64,000 nucleotides of DNA from Dermanyssus gallinae. Lineage: Eukaryota; Arthropoda; Arachnida; Mesostigmata; Dermanyssidae. This document shows, piece by piece, positions 36,517 to 47,735 of this stretch. Made by a program: the position numbers and the translations under genes. The DNA is taken from contig QVRM01005227.1 in assembly GCA_003439945.1 (NCBI GenBank), positions 97,501-161,500 on the forward strand. The letters run 5' to 3'. Under the pieces are notes generated by a model. It was not told the DNA's origin, did no database searches, and saw only the letters and a list, made by a program, of their open reading frames with translations. Each line of letters starts with the position of its first letter. Position 1 is the first letter of the stretch.

Positions 36517-36519
<3 letters not shown>
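35367..36519. mobile_element. Family F foldback element with about 485-bp inverted arms
   Basis: The left end starts CAGGGTGTTCCTATTTG at 35367 and the right end is its complement, ending at 36519. Both are flanked by TA within (TA)n tracts. The arms (about 35367-35855 and 36033-36519) match with only around a dozen visible differences and a 3-bp indel (about 97% identity by eye), so the element is young or recently gene-converted. The arms contain the family core (GGAAAACGTTTTGTTTAGG). Matching open frames in both arms (up to 145 and 150 codons) are mirror copies and have no recognised domain. The spacer of about 175 bp holds a reversed fragment of another family copy. No transposase is encoded; a non-autonomous foldback-type DNA element is inferred. 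Confidence 0.85.
35903..35976 (-). repeat. Reversed family F fragment in the foldback spacer
   Basis: On the minus strand this reads GGTAGAACTC, then GTGGAAGGAGGGGGCGG and AAACGTCTTGG, matching the 5' part of the 9.5 kb copy (GGTAGAGTTC, AGAAGGAGGGGGCGG, AAACGTCTTG). Just before it the plus strand reads CAGAACCGTAAAAATTT, matching the 3' part of the 9.5 kb copy. So the spacer is a 3'-to-reversed-5' junction of two copies. Confidence 0.75.
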
Positions 36520-36552
<33 letters not shown>

Positions 36553-37170
36553 AGGTGATGGTAACGATGATAGCTCTCGTTGTGAGCTTCATTTGCGGTT
36601 GCTTTTGTGGCAAAAGCTCCATCTTTTTTGTGGGCTAGATCTATTAGTTGTTGCTGTTACCTGTAATCTGAACTAAATTATTAGTATTTTCCAGTCTCGC
36701 AGGCCTCGCAAACCTCGCCATATTTTTGCTTATTATAGTTCTATTGATACGGGTTTTGTTACGCTACTGCGGCTTAGAATAATGGAACAACAACGTAAGG
36801 ACATACGGTAACAGTTGTTCATGTCAGTTTAATGCGATACCTTCAAATATACACATTAATTCTGAGCTTGCTTCTTGCGGTTAAACCCAAAACTTTTTTT
36901 ACTTATTTTTTGGGTGTTTGCGTAGATCTGCATGGAAGCTCGATAACAGTAGTAGTATTGGTATTGTCGCCACAATTATTGTGTTGTTCTCGTTGCCGCC
37001 GCGTTATTGTTTCTAGTTTGTAGCTGCTTTTTATGGGCCATTCCTGTCATGCATTCGTTCGTTGTAAAGCTATGGTGCAGAGTGTTAATTAAGAGTGTGC
37101 AGATTCTTTTTAGCATGTTGTTGTATAGCATAAATCAAAGCCAGTATATCAAATATATCCACAAGTAATC

Positions 37171-37206
<36 letters not shown>

Positions 37207-38236
37207 TCACCAGCATTAATTCTGTCGTTTGTTTATGTAGCTTGAGTTGGAGCCCGACCTGTGCAGGGTTGTATTGTATATCGCGTTCGAATTTGCACTA
37301 TTGAGTTCGACTAGACAATTGTCGGAATTTCATTCATATGAGTGAATGAAAAGGGTGCGTTTATTTTTTGGTTGAATGGTAGACGACCATTGATCGCTCA
37401 GATCAAGCATCGCTTTCTGTCTGACGCTGCATGCTCGTGCTTTGAGTGTGCCAATTGTGACAATGCGCGCGGCCACAAGCACCGTTGAACAACAAAGTAA
37501 ACAAATAGTCGTCGCCGCCAGAGACATGACAGTAACGTGGGTTGCGAATCGGCAGTATCAATATTTATATCAAAAGGAAGATGAGGGCGACAAAAAACAT
37601 TTTGTCGCCACAAAGCGTCCGTTCGACGAGCTTCAAGTTCGAAATAATTTGAAGACTAGATCGGGAATCGTCAAAATGACTGCGTACAGACGCGAGCAGA
37701 TTCACCGACGACAGTAGACGGTAGAAGTATTCATGAAAGAGTGGGGGTACCGAGTAGTTGATAGGGCTACTGCTAAGATACTTAGAATAGAATGCATAAG
37801 CAGAACAAAAAACCAAACAAGAAGAGAGAAAACCAAAAAAAAGTTGAAAAGAAAACAATTTCTATGATGTGCTCCATTATCGAGATACCGTACGACCGGT
37901 GCATCAAATCGGTTCTAGAATACAGTTAACGAATACTTAAAATGTATTCGTTCTTCTTGAAGTAGAATAATTAAGGGTTCAATGATAATAACAATAATAA
38001 GAAAGGATACAGCAATCTTGAGAACACCTATATGCCTGCGCATTTTAGGTGTTTGTACATGTGCAAGATATTTAGAGCACGTAATCTTACATTCACCCAC
38101 ACATGACGTACATTTAGCAAGCATGTGGCGGCGTAGTCTCTACTCAAAGTTGTCATCTGACGGAGTATCACCGATTCGATCCTTGCAGTTGATCGAATTT
38201 CTTTTGAGCGCCGACGATACTCATTGAGAATAGATG
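36520..38236. other. Unassigned DNA
   Basis: TA tracts lie at 36521-36550 and 37172-37204. A 91-codon plus frame at 37442-37717 (contains KKHFVATKRPFDELQVRN) has a protein-like composition but no known domain and no splice support. Nothing else is recognised. Confidence 0.4.
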
Positions 38237-38238
38237 TA

Positions 38239-39527
38239 CAGGTAGTTCAATAAGTTCTTAGAATAAAAACCAAGAATTTTCCAAATCATGCTTTTAAATT
38301 TATCTTATTCGATATACTCCCCGAGATGCTCAATACACTTTTCCCACCAAGATTTCAGAGCTTTTATACCTCTTAAGTAGAATTCCGCGTCTTTAGACTG
38401 AAAATAGGCATTGACAGCAGCCTTAACCTCTTCATTGCTGGAAAAACGCTTTCCACCGAGACTATTCTTCAAATGTTCGAAGAGGAAATAATCAGAGGGG
38501 GCCAGGTCTGGAGAATAGGAAGGTTGTTCAATAAGTTCGAACCTCAGTTGGGCCAATTTTGCCGATGCTTGCCGGGACTTGTGTGCAGGAGCATTGTCCT
38601 GGTGAAACAGGACAACCTTCTTCTGCAAAGCGGGCCGTTTCACGATGAGTTCTTGCTAAAGGCAGTCCAACAGTCTTGCATAATATTCTCCTGTGATCGT
38701 TTTACCGCTCTCAAGGTAGTCGACCAGCATTATTCTACGTTGGTCTTAAAAAACTGTAGCCATCACCTTTCCGGTCAATGCCGTTGTCCGCACCCTCTTC
38801 GGAGGTCCTTCATCAGGTGCACACCATTGGCAAGATGCTTCTTGGGTCTCGGGAGTGTAGTGATAGACCCAGCTTTCATCGACGGTCATGAATCTGCGCC
38901 AAAAATCCGACGGATTGTTCGACATCTTGGCCAAATTTTGCTGTGAAGCGAAAACAGGCGCGTTTTTTGGCCTTGGTTGAGCAAATGCGGCAGCCATTTT
39001 TCTCTGAGCTCTTTCATCTTCAAGTTTTCGTATAGGATAAAATGCACACTACCTAAACTAATTCCTAATGCCTCCGCTATCTCCTTAATGTTCATTCGCT
39101 TATCTGTGCCAATGATGTTTCGCACTTTCTCTATGTTTTCCTCATCAGTTGCCGTTTTTTGGCCTCCTGGACGTAGTTCATTCTCGGTGCTCCTGCGACC
39201 TCTTTTTAACACATTAATCCAGTTGGAAACAGTGGCAAAACATGGCGCAGAGTCACCGTACGTCTCGTCCAACCCAATTTTTACTTGGGTCGCATTCCAA
39301 CCTTTGATATAAAAATGCTTGATAACCACTCGAAACTCGTTTTTCTTCATTTTTAAAAATCACGCCGATACGTTGCACGGGAAAAGCTATCAAACGAAAT
39401 CGCAACGGCCAATCACCATAATATTTTGAGTGCTAGCAGTCGAAAAGTTGCAGTTCCTAATAGCGGTGGAAGCGCGCCAAAATTCGAATTCTAAAAAGCT
39501 CATTCTAAGAACTTATTGAACTACCTG
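38239..39527 (-). mobile_element. Complete but inactivated mariner transposon
   Basis: The element is 1289 bp with perfect 26-bp terminal inverted repeats (outermost CAGGTAGTTCAATAAGTTCT) and a TA target-site duplication at 38237-38238 and 39528-39529. Length, TIR size, TA target and the single transposase match mariner elements (about 1.3 kb). The transposase runs on the minus strand and is broken (separate entry). Since the TIRs are still perfect, it could in principle be mobilised in trans by a related active transposase; this is inference. Confidence 0.95.
38305..39350 (-). pseudogene. Mariner transposase, broken by two frameshifts and a stop
   Basis: The ATG at 39350 opens a 1046-bp coding span, about 348 codons as usual for mariner. 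The N-terminal part (helix-turn-helix: NATQVKIGLDETYGDSAP, then GRRSTENELRPGGQKTATDE) runs into a frameshift at an A6 run near 38965. The middle frame has the first catalytic Asp in MTVDESWVYHYTPET and ends MATVF at about 38746. The reading resumes in a third frame at about 38725 (MLVDYLESGKTITGEYYARL), hits an in-frame TAG at 38656-38658, and continues with the second Asp in LFHQDNAPAH and the third in SPDLAPSDYFLFEHLK. There are 34 residues between the last two Asp (DD34D), the mariner signature. It stops after HLGEYIE. Catalytic residues are kept, so inactivation looks recent. Confidence 0.93.
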
Positions 39528-39529
39528 TA

Positions 39530-40015
39530 TATATGATGTATAGGATAAACCATACCGCTGAGAGTCATGATCGACCATGCTGCTACCACCACACGGACTG
39601 CAACCGGGAAAACCTATATATCTCAACATGTTTGCCTATGCTGCTGATCTACGCGCCACTGATATAAAAGGGTGGCATATGTGCTTACGGTATACACGTC
39701 AAGCGTATAATAAAGCCATCCATCCATGCATACAAGCATATACAGATGCACACGCACATACATCAAGCAATGTACATCTCTGTATAGTCTGAGTATGTTA
39801 GGCTATCAGTTGCTTGTGTGGTTTATCTGAACGCACATTTATTAGACGCAATAACAAGCATCGTGTATACACGAATAGCAACGAAGCGCAGCGGTGGTTG
39901 TCAATGATTCTTTCAAAATCAGCAACAGCACGGACATCTTTGTTATCATCGTTGCTGTTAGAGTCGTAACCGTAGCCTAGACCAGTATCCAGAGCAGGCA
40001 TGATTTGCCAGATGA
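39530..40015. other. Unassigned DNA
   Basis: No gene or element was recognised. A 71-codon plus frame at 39577-39792 has no support beyond being open. Confidence 0.4.
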
Positions 40016-40017
40016 AG

Positions 40018-40830
40018 ATGATGATAACAACAACAACAACAACAACAACACTAACACCAACAGTAGCATTATTCCTAGAGCTGTTACTAATCCGTCTCCT
40101 CCAACAACAAAGCCAACAACAACAGCAATAACAATTTGCAGTAATTTGCAGTAACATCAGCAACAGGTAGAGCAACATATCTCGGGAACAGCAAGAGATC
40201 ACAACAATATCAGTTTATCAACAACAACACAACAACATAATTATCAACAACAGCTAAACCAGCGACGCAGCAGCAGCAGCAAGAACAGCATAACCAACAA
40301 TACTAGCGGCAACCTTCATTGCCTCGCTAGTATTGATGAACAGATGGATTATCCTCGCGTACGATTTTAACATAAAAACAACAAACATAACAAATATCGT
40401 TATCAGCTGCAATCATGATAAAGATGGCCAGAATAAAGCGACGGCTCTAAATATTAAGAGCGGTAACAAAAATACATAGTAACACAAATCGTAAGAACAG
40501 GAAGAAGAAGTCAAGGAATACGAAGAAGAAGAATAACAACAACAACAACAACAACATTAATTACAATCTATTAAGTACAATTAAATTCATAATATAGATT
40601 AAATAATTCGTATTAATTAAGTACAACCCTAGACAATACAACAGCTGAGCAACAGTTAGCAACAAAATACGTTAGCTACAACAACGATCGTCAATCCTAC
40701 AAAATCATCTCTCAAAACAACAACAGCAATGCATTAAAAACAACATCTTGACAACAGCCGCAACAACAAACTCCTTTCCCATAAAAGCAACACTAATATC
40801 AACAACAATAATGGCACTGGTAAAGGTTAA
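40018..40830. repeat. CAA-rich region, about 0.8 kb
   Basis: CAA units dominate in several runs (densest at about 40028-40057, 40107-40130, 40220-40320, 40530-40556 and 40735-40820), with AAG/GAA runs at about 40500-40535. No coding constraint is seen. Confidence 0.85.
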
Positions 40831-40934
40831 GGGTAGTCGAAAAGTTTTTACACCGGGTTGAAACCCCTCAAGGAGCAAACGAGCCCTCTTTATGCGGCTA
40901 TCATCGACATCACAGCATAGAAGAAACAGGGGCA

Positions 40935-41266
40935 GCTCTTGTTGTTGTCATGATTGTTGTTGCTGTGATTGTGAATGCTCAATTTGTTCCGTTCTAAATA
41001 TCTTTCTTATTCGTGCTGTTGTTGTTATTGTTGTTGTTGCTGATGTTGTTGTTATTCCCATTCATCACGATAGACAGCGTTGCGTCCGCTTGTTGGCGAT
41101 CCAGCAGTGGAGGCTTGTCTTGATCTTTTCCCATCTCTGTACAGCCGTGCACGGCTTGCCGCTATTCCCAACGATCAGGCCTGACCGTTGGTCGGATCAT
41201 CCACATCACCGGCTGATGATAATTGTGGGAGTCGCATATGACGGCCGTGGTAATTGCATGTGAGGA

Positions 41267-41297
<31 letters not shown>

Positions 41298-41305
41298 GCT
41301 GCTGC
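40935..41305. repeat. TTG-rich region
   Basis: TTG units run at about 40938-40970, 41018-41055 and 41269-41303. The strand polarity is opposite to the CAA region just upstream. The poly-Val and poly-Leu frames here are repeat translations. Confidence 0.85.
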
Positions 41306-41878
41306 TATGTTGTTGCTAAAGAGAATGAGGACTTACGTGTACATAATGAGGATGATGATCATAATCAAATCTTCTCGATTACGACTACTACGATGTCTAG
41401 TTCGACGATAACTGCGCCTACTACAAATGTTACGACGAATCTTAATCACGCACTGGTTAGTAATCTTTGTGCATTGGATCGGCGTAGTTGTCTTCACCGT
41501 TGTTGACGCCGCTGCGGCCACCGTGGCCGCCGTAAGCGTCGCCGTAGATCAGACGTGACCGCCGTCTAGAGTCTGACTGGCGTCCGTGAGCAAGCTCGCA
41601 CGGATTCACGGATTCATGCACGATGAACGCACGTAACGTTGTCATCAGCAATAGTAACACAGCGCTGCAGATGTTTTGCCGGTCTTCACCGCTGTGGCTT
41701 GGCCAGGCCGATTATTTGGGCGAACCGATCAGGTTCACGTCTTCATAGCGGTTTCTCTCGGCCCCTCTGGGTTGGCTTGTTCGTGTGTTGATCATTCTCC
41801 GTATAGTCTTCCTGGCAGTCATAATAATAATAATAATAATATTATTTCTTTTAGAACAAGGGTTTATTATTTTCATTA

Positions 41879-41919
<41 letters not shown>

Positions 41920-42362
41920 TTATGCCAAAGAACCAAATCAACTTCATGATACAGTATAGCACGCTGCGGCAATTTCCGTATTATTATTATTAGCATTCAT
42001 TCGATTTTTCGGTATGCCCCTACTAATTGTGGGACCCAAACGTGTACCCGCCTAGACTCGCCCCCACTTCTCAATCCATAGAGCCGATTATAGCGACGGC
42101 GTTTCCCCTAAACACTGCGAGCGAGAGTTTCTGACGCAAAAACTCGCCCTCGCGCTAGTCACCCGTGTTGGTACTAATTCTGATATCTAGGTCTTTGAGG
42201 AAGATTATTATTATTATTATTGAGGACCACGTGGTAAAGGCATTCAGTCTCGAGCCATCTTTATCAGCGCTTGGAACAAAGATATACTAAAACTGACAAA
42301 AGAGTTTGGAAATAGCTCGTTTAAGCCACAGCAGTCAAAATCGCCTGCATTCCTCCGACATA
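41306..42362. other. Unassigned DNA
   Basis: AAT repeat at about 41820-41842, TA tract at 41881-41916 and ATT repeat at about 42206-42222. No coding signal. Confidence 0.45.
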
Positions 42363-42450
42363 GGGTGTCATTGGAACTAAGGAGACAATGCCAAGGTGAT
42401 GTTGAGTGGCCATCGACACCCGAGCATTAATTATATAAGCAATATTGAAG
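42363..42450. repeat. Interspersed repeat, copy 2 (pair with 31646-31720)
   Basis: Direct-orientation match to the repeat at 31.65 kb; see that entry for shared blocks. The unrelated flanks on both sides mark it as dispersed. Confidence 0.6.
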
Positions 42451-42639
42451 TTGTTACATACTTAATACATTAGTAATTGTGATTCATGTACATAACATTT
42501 TAGACAAAGTTTTTGCCGTGTGACCATTGATTGATTAATTGTTTTTTTTTTCGCTTGATAAGTGTATGTACACATATCACCCTTTTATATCAGGGGCGCA
42601 TAACGCTGCAGCTATTAATTACTTATATTGTACTCCCCC

Positions 42640-43390
42640 GTTTTGGGCCATTATGTGTTGAGCACCTTCCATCGAGATAACCCCTGCTTCGCAATCTCTA
42701 CCTGTGCCTATTCTATAATACATCCTTGCATATCCCTAGCGCCTCCCCTATTTCTACATCCCTAGTCCCTCCCAGTTGTTCATACTCCCTAACCAGGTAA
42801 TGTATCGTTTCCTTTCTTATACCGCAAACCCGACAAACCGTTGTTTCTTATTCCTCGTAGCAGTGTCGCTGCACCCTCGTGTCTAACATACCGACTCTCG
42901 CATCCGTTAACAGCCCGCTGCCTTTTGTATTATCATGTAGCCATGCTACTCCACCCCTTTGCGATTTCATATTCCCGTATACTTCCTTTAAACTAGTTTT
43001 CTGCATAAGTGCTGTCCGCCACTTCTGTTTATATGCTGTCTTTACCCTACTTTTAACTTGCCACCTGGATATAGCAGTGTCTGTCGATTGTTTACTACTG
43101 AGTCCTATCTGTCTTGCCGCGGATTCCACCCTCATGTTTCATTTTGTTTTTACTCCCACTGCCTTTTTACCGACTGAATTTTTAAAGCTATCATTCGTTA
43201 TTCAATGTCTTAATTCTACTACAATACCTCAGCTTACTGTGCACTTCTCTGTCAATAAATTCTGACATACCGTACTTCCCTTCAAGAAACTCTCTGCTAC
43301 AATTGAAACGGCAGCCCAATGATAATCGAATTATTTCTCTCTAAATCCCTTCTAATTTCCTCTATAAATCCGGGCTATGCACAACCGCTA
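42640..43390 (-). pseudogene. LINE 3'-end relic (ORF2 C-terminus)
   Basis: The minus strand at 43135-42848 reads RVKTAYKQKWRTALMQKTSL, LHDNTKGSGLL and DARVGMLDTRVQRHCYEE, then after a stop and frameshift VCRVCGIRKETIHYLV. This fits the C-terminal region of tick/arthropod CR1-like LINE ORF2 (W...L..K.SL, DN.RGSGLL.EAR.G.LRTR, VC..CG...ET..H). The Cys-x2-Cys and His of the terminal zinc-binding motif are visible; the last Cys is lost. The upstream part is too decayed to place. Confidence 0.7.
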
Positions 43391-44045
43391 TAGGGGAATA
43401 GGACCCAATGCTGCTTATAACTGCCAGTGCGTTCCCATTTTTTCTTTTTTATGTTCTTGAACAATGTTTTATGTACACCCAGCGCTGATGCGGAGTAGCG
43501 CGTGGGAAGTGTAGGACTTCCCGGTAGTATGGGTATAGAGAGAGAGAGAAAGAGGGAGAGAGAGAGAAAAAAGGAAAGAGGAGAAAAAGAGATTAAGCAG
43601 ACGATTTATGAGTGAGCTTACAAGTTGTCTCTGGTATCGGCTCTTCTGTTGCTTCTGCTGTTGCTGCTGCGTCGTCGTCTGTATGTTAGTGCTGTCATGG
43701 ACCACTTACACACTTACTGCTTGGTACACGTCGACATTGGTCGACCTTCTACAATATGAGTTATATGATATTAGTACATAATTGACGTCGTCAATATAAA
43801 GAACCATGGACCCGACAGCCATATTGATCAGAAAAACAGCAACAACAACAACAGCAGCAGAAGCAGAAGCAACAACAAACAACGCTGCACTGCATAAACG
43901 ATGCAGTATAACAACGAAAAGCTACGCTGCGCCAGCACAAGCGCGTTGACCGGAAGCGTTAACCGATGACGACTCTATAGGCGGCGGCGACGCAAATCCG
44001 TACAGCACGCGCATTGGTATTCGCCAATCCAGCGTTATACGTACC

Positions 44046-44077
<32 letters not shown>

Positions 44078-45095
44078 GTTGTTGTTATTATTAGTGTTAT
44101 TATTATTATTATTATTATTATTTTTTATTACCATTCACTTATTACAATTGTGAGGTATGAACGTTTATCCTGCTCCGGTCGCTTTCTATCAATTCATGGC
44201 GCCTATGATGGAAGCCACATTTCCTCTACAAACGGCCAAAGACATCATCTGTCTCAAAAACATGGCCTCGCGTCGATCGCCCGTAACTTCTGCTATGCGT
44301 TTTCCGATATCTTTCAGGATTTTCGCTGTACCTGAGCTGATGGGGCCGAGCGTCTCTAATGTAATGGGTACAAAGTGATAGCTTCTAGATAGCTCGAGAT
44401 ACTTCCTTCGTTTTTCAGAATCCGCGCGCTCGGCTACCCATCCCGACTCAACGGCGCTGTGGTGTAAATACGATAAGGCCGCCGTGCATGAAACCGTTAC
44501 ATCCCATACAATTATTATTATTAATGATAGTACAGCACGTATTAATGTTGGTAGTAGTAGTAGAAGTATTCTACAACTAAATGTAGTATTTATTTATTTG
44601 ATTTAGCAGTAGTAGAAGTATTCGACAGTCGAACTGTTTCATCATAGCATAGTCTCCCCCTTTAGATCGAAATGCCGATTCTTCCGCCGGACGTTAGCGG
44701 TTGCGGTGCCGCGGGTCATTCGAAGTTTTGACGCCGTCCCGTTTTGCCCGTCCAGCCTGTGCAGTCTTCTCGTCGTCGTCGTCGTCGCCGGAGAAAGAAG
44801 TGTAGTGAATTGTAGGAGACACAGAACGACCTGAACAAACGCAGTGGCAAAAGCCAGCAACGTCGTTAGTGACATTTCAGTCATCATCGCTATAATAATA
44901 ATCTCACTACTACCGTCATCAGCATCTCATCATCGCAATCATTTGTCATCATCAACCATCCTAATCAAATGATCGTGCGTCGCGTGCCTATCTACACCGT
45001 CGCCGATTCGACGCCGTCCTGACTGACTATCAGCATGTTGTTGTTTTTTTAGTATTATTATTATTATCATCAGCGTCCCTCAGGTCACGGTATTT

Positions 45096-45130
<35 letters not shown>

Positions 45131-45284
45131 TGTTCACCCTTTGAAATGCAGATTGTCGACCACCGCCGAATCCGGTTTGGCGGGGCAAAGGCTAGGTTCG
45201 AACATACGTTAACCTGCGTTAAAGAACACGGGCTTTCGTTCAAAAATAATACTACAATACTAAACGTATGTATACTGACGTATA

Positions 45285-45327
<43 letters not shown>

Positions 45328-45724
45328 GAAATGTGCGATGACGAGGGAAACAAACTTCGGTAGAGAAACTGAACATACCGGCGTAGTTAGAAGAAAACTG
45401 ATGGGGACAGCTAGCGTACGGCCTGGTATGGCAGCAGCAGCTAATTCCCCCCTCTCCCGTATCATGGAACTCTATAGGAGTCCGACATCCGGTGCAAAAT
45501 AACTTAGGGTAATCATATCACCAATCGGACTACCGATTTCGTTCGAGAGCAATCCTCATGCGTACTTTCCTCCTGAATGTGTGTGTTTGTTTTATAAGTT
45601 TTTTTTAATGTATTAAACGTGAACGATAAAAACGAGGCATAGAAAGACAACCTCAATATCATTAAAACAATTCGTATTTAAACGTGTTTTTCGACTTCTT
45701 CAAGTTCCCTGGTCAAACTGGGCC

Positions 45725-45773
<49 letters not shown>

Positions 45774-46122
45774 GTAATTATTGCATTTTCCGCTAGCCGG
45801 GCAATGAACTCCCAGTTGACTTGCTCTGATGTTACTTGTCAGATTTATTGGCAGATTGTCTCACCAACATTTATTCGCGGCGGCATTATGACGCGTTCTC
45901 AATCTATCCGTGCACAATCTGGTGAAGCACTTCGTGAAGCAATGCAGAAACACCTACAGAGACTCACATTTAGTGTCACTATATATATATATATATATAC
46001 ATTACGTATACAGCATATGTTTGGTATACGTTAAACAAACGTCTACCATTCATCTGGTATCGAACTCGCGACAACGATATAATTTAGAGCTGTACTTTCT
46101 CTACTCTGTCTTATTGGATATA

Positions 46123-46193
<71 letters not shown>

Positions 46194-46460
46194 TTATACC
46201 AAACGAACTCGATTGCATTTGGGAGATCATCGGCTGAACCGACTGCTTTTGAGCAGATTTATAGTTTCCAGACTAGCGTGAATGATATACAAATGAACGA
46301 ACGCATGTGTGATCTATGTGTATTTATAAGTACATCTTCGCCTGCATACAGGGTTAGTTGAAACCACTAACGGGCTTCATGCCTTCTGTGTGTATGTTGT
46401 TAGGCATTCCCACGCAAAGAAGAAGGAGGTAAACTAAACAATCTTTGTTATAGTATATAC
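43391..46460. other. Unassigned DNA with simple repeats
   Basis: GA-rich tract at about 43536-43592, CAA/CAG at about 43838-43880, ATT repeats at about 44046-44080 and 44095-44122, TA tracts at 45099-45126, 45290-45326, 45726-45761 and 46117-46191. At 44155-44375 plus-strand frames (e.g. PLQTAKDIICLKNMAS) look protein-like but are unrecognised. Nothing else is supported. Confidence 0.4.
46117..46191. repeat. (TA)n microsatellite
   Basis: About 35 TA units with one TTTA interruption near the left end. Confidence 0.95.
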
Positions 46461-46462
46461 TA

Positions 46463-46558
46463 TTATTGTTGTTACATTATATGATATTATTGTTGTTATG
46501 TTATATGATATTATTGTTGTGATAATATATGCGATTATTGTTGTTATGTTATATACTA
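46463..46558. repeat. Minisatellite, 24-bp unit, four copies
   Basis: The unit is TTATTGTTGTTATGTTATAT plus four bases (GATA or a variant). Four copies start at 46463, 46487, 46511 and 46535, with a few substitutions each. Confidence 0.93.
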
Positions 46559-46946
46559 TTTTTTTTGTTACTAGTCTTAGATCAAGTAGTAAATCTAACC
46601 GTTGAGTGTGTCATCGCTTCGTTGAATGCTTTCGCGAAGATGCCTTCAAATTTGACAGTCGATTAAATAGCGATACCAAAAACACAAGCAATTTCACTTT
46701 GGGCCTCGTCGTAACGGGTTTAGTCTGTTACTTATGTTGACCTTTGAGGCTCAAATTGAGATAATCTGCAAAGATAGGGAGCTACATGACTAACAAGTTT
46801 ACACGAAAGGTTTGCACGACTAAACGCTGTTGTCGGGCTGAAGCGTTAACCTTATACAATTCTTAAAAGTAGTGCTGTTTTGTTAAACTGTTTAGATCAT
46901 TTCGGCTGCAGTTTTTCTGTCACTCATTTTATATTATAAAGTGGAC

Positions 46947-47062
46947 ATGTTGAGATATATCTAGGGTTTCCACAACGGTCCCTATGGCAGTAAAGTTGTT
47001 GATTCTCAGTGATCTACTTTATCATATACTTTTTTAATGAGCATCGCTTAAAGAAACTTCGA
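46947..47062 (+). repeat. LINE fragment, copy 1 of 3
   Basis: ACATGTTGAGATATATCTAG, GGTTTCCACAACGGTCC and GGCAGTA, then GCATCGCTTAAAGAAA, match 49636-49765 in order, and the left part also matches 56022-56065. The clearest copy reads LRYLG in the RT region of a LINE (56.0 kb entry). Confidence 0.65.
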
Positions 47063-47143
47063 TTAACAGACATCGAACCGCTAGCGACACCCCGGTAGAT
47101 GACAATCATGACTAGCACACTTCTCTCATAGGCCATGCCGTCA

Positions 47144-47205
<62 letters not shown>

Positions 47206-47574
47206 CATATATATTATTTCGCCCTAAGGCTTGTTTCTGTCAGCTCGTTCGCGGCGAAAATGTCTCGATAATGTTATTGCTCCTATATTATTACAGTTAA
47301 TCCTGCGTAATGATGGCTCGCAGTTTTGCCGTTGAACGTTAGCCTTTGGTTGACACGTCATCTCATGCGAGCTTTCAGAACGTCTAGGGAGCTCTAAGTT
47401 GCAGACCGAGTGCGGCGGCGACGTCAATGACCTCAACAAACAGCGAGCGCGTCGTACCGTCAATGTCCGTACAAACGTCAAGTCAGCGACATTCATATCT
47501 TTGTGCATAATCGCTGTCACTTGTGCCGCCTCCTATCCTAACCACGACACCAACCGTAGCGACATCAACAACAA

Positions 47575-47735
47575 AGGCAAAACCGTAACAACAACAACGA
47601 CAACGACAACAACAAAGGAAACAGTCGCAGCAACAACAACAACAACAGTAACAGCCACAACAACGACAACAACAATAACAACAACAATGACAGAATCATC
47701 ATCAACAATTACCGTAGCAGCAGCAGCAGTTTGCT
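47575..47735. repeat. (CAA/CGA)n triplet cluster
   Basis: Impure CAA on the plus strand, giving poly-Thr in one frame. A purer CAA tract follows at 47877-47933. Confidence 0.9.
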
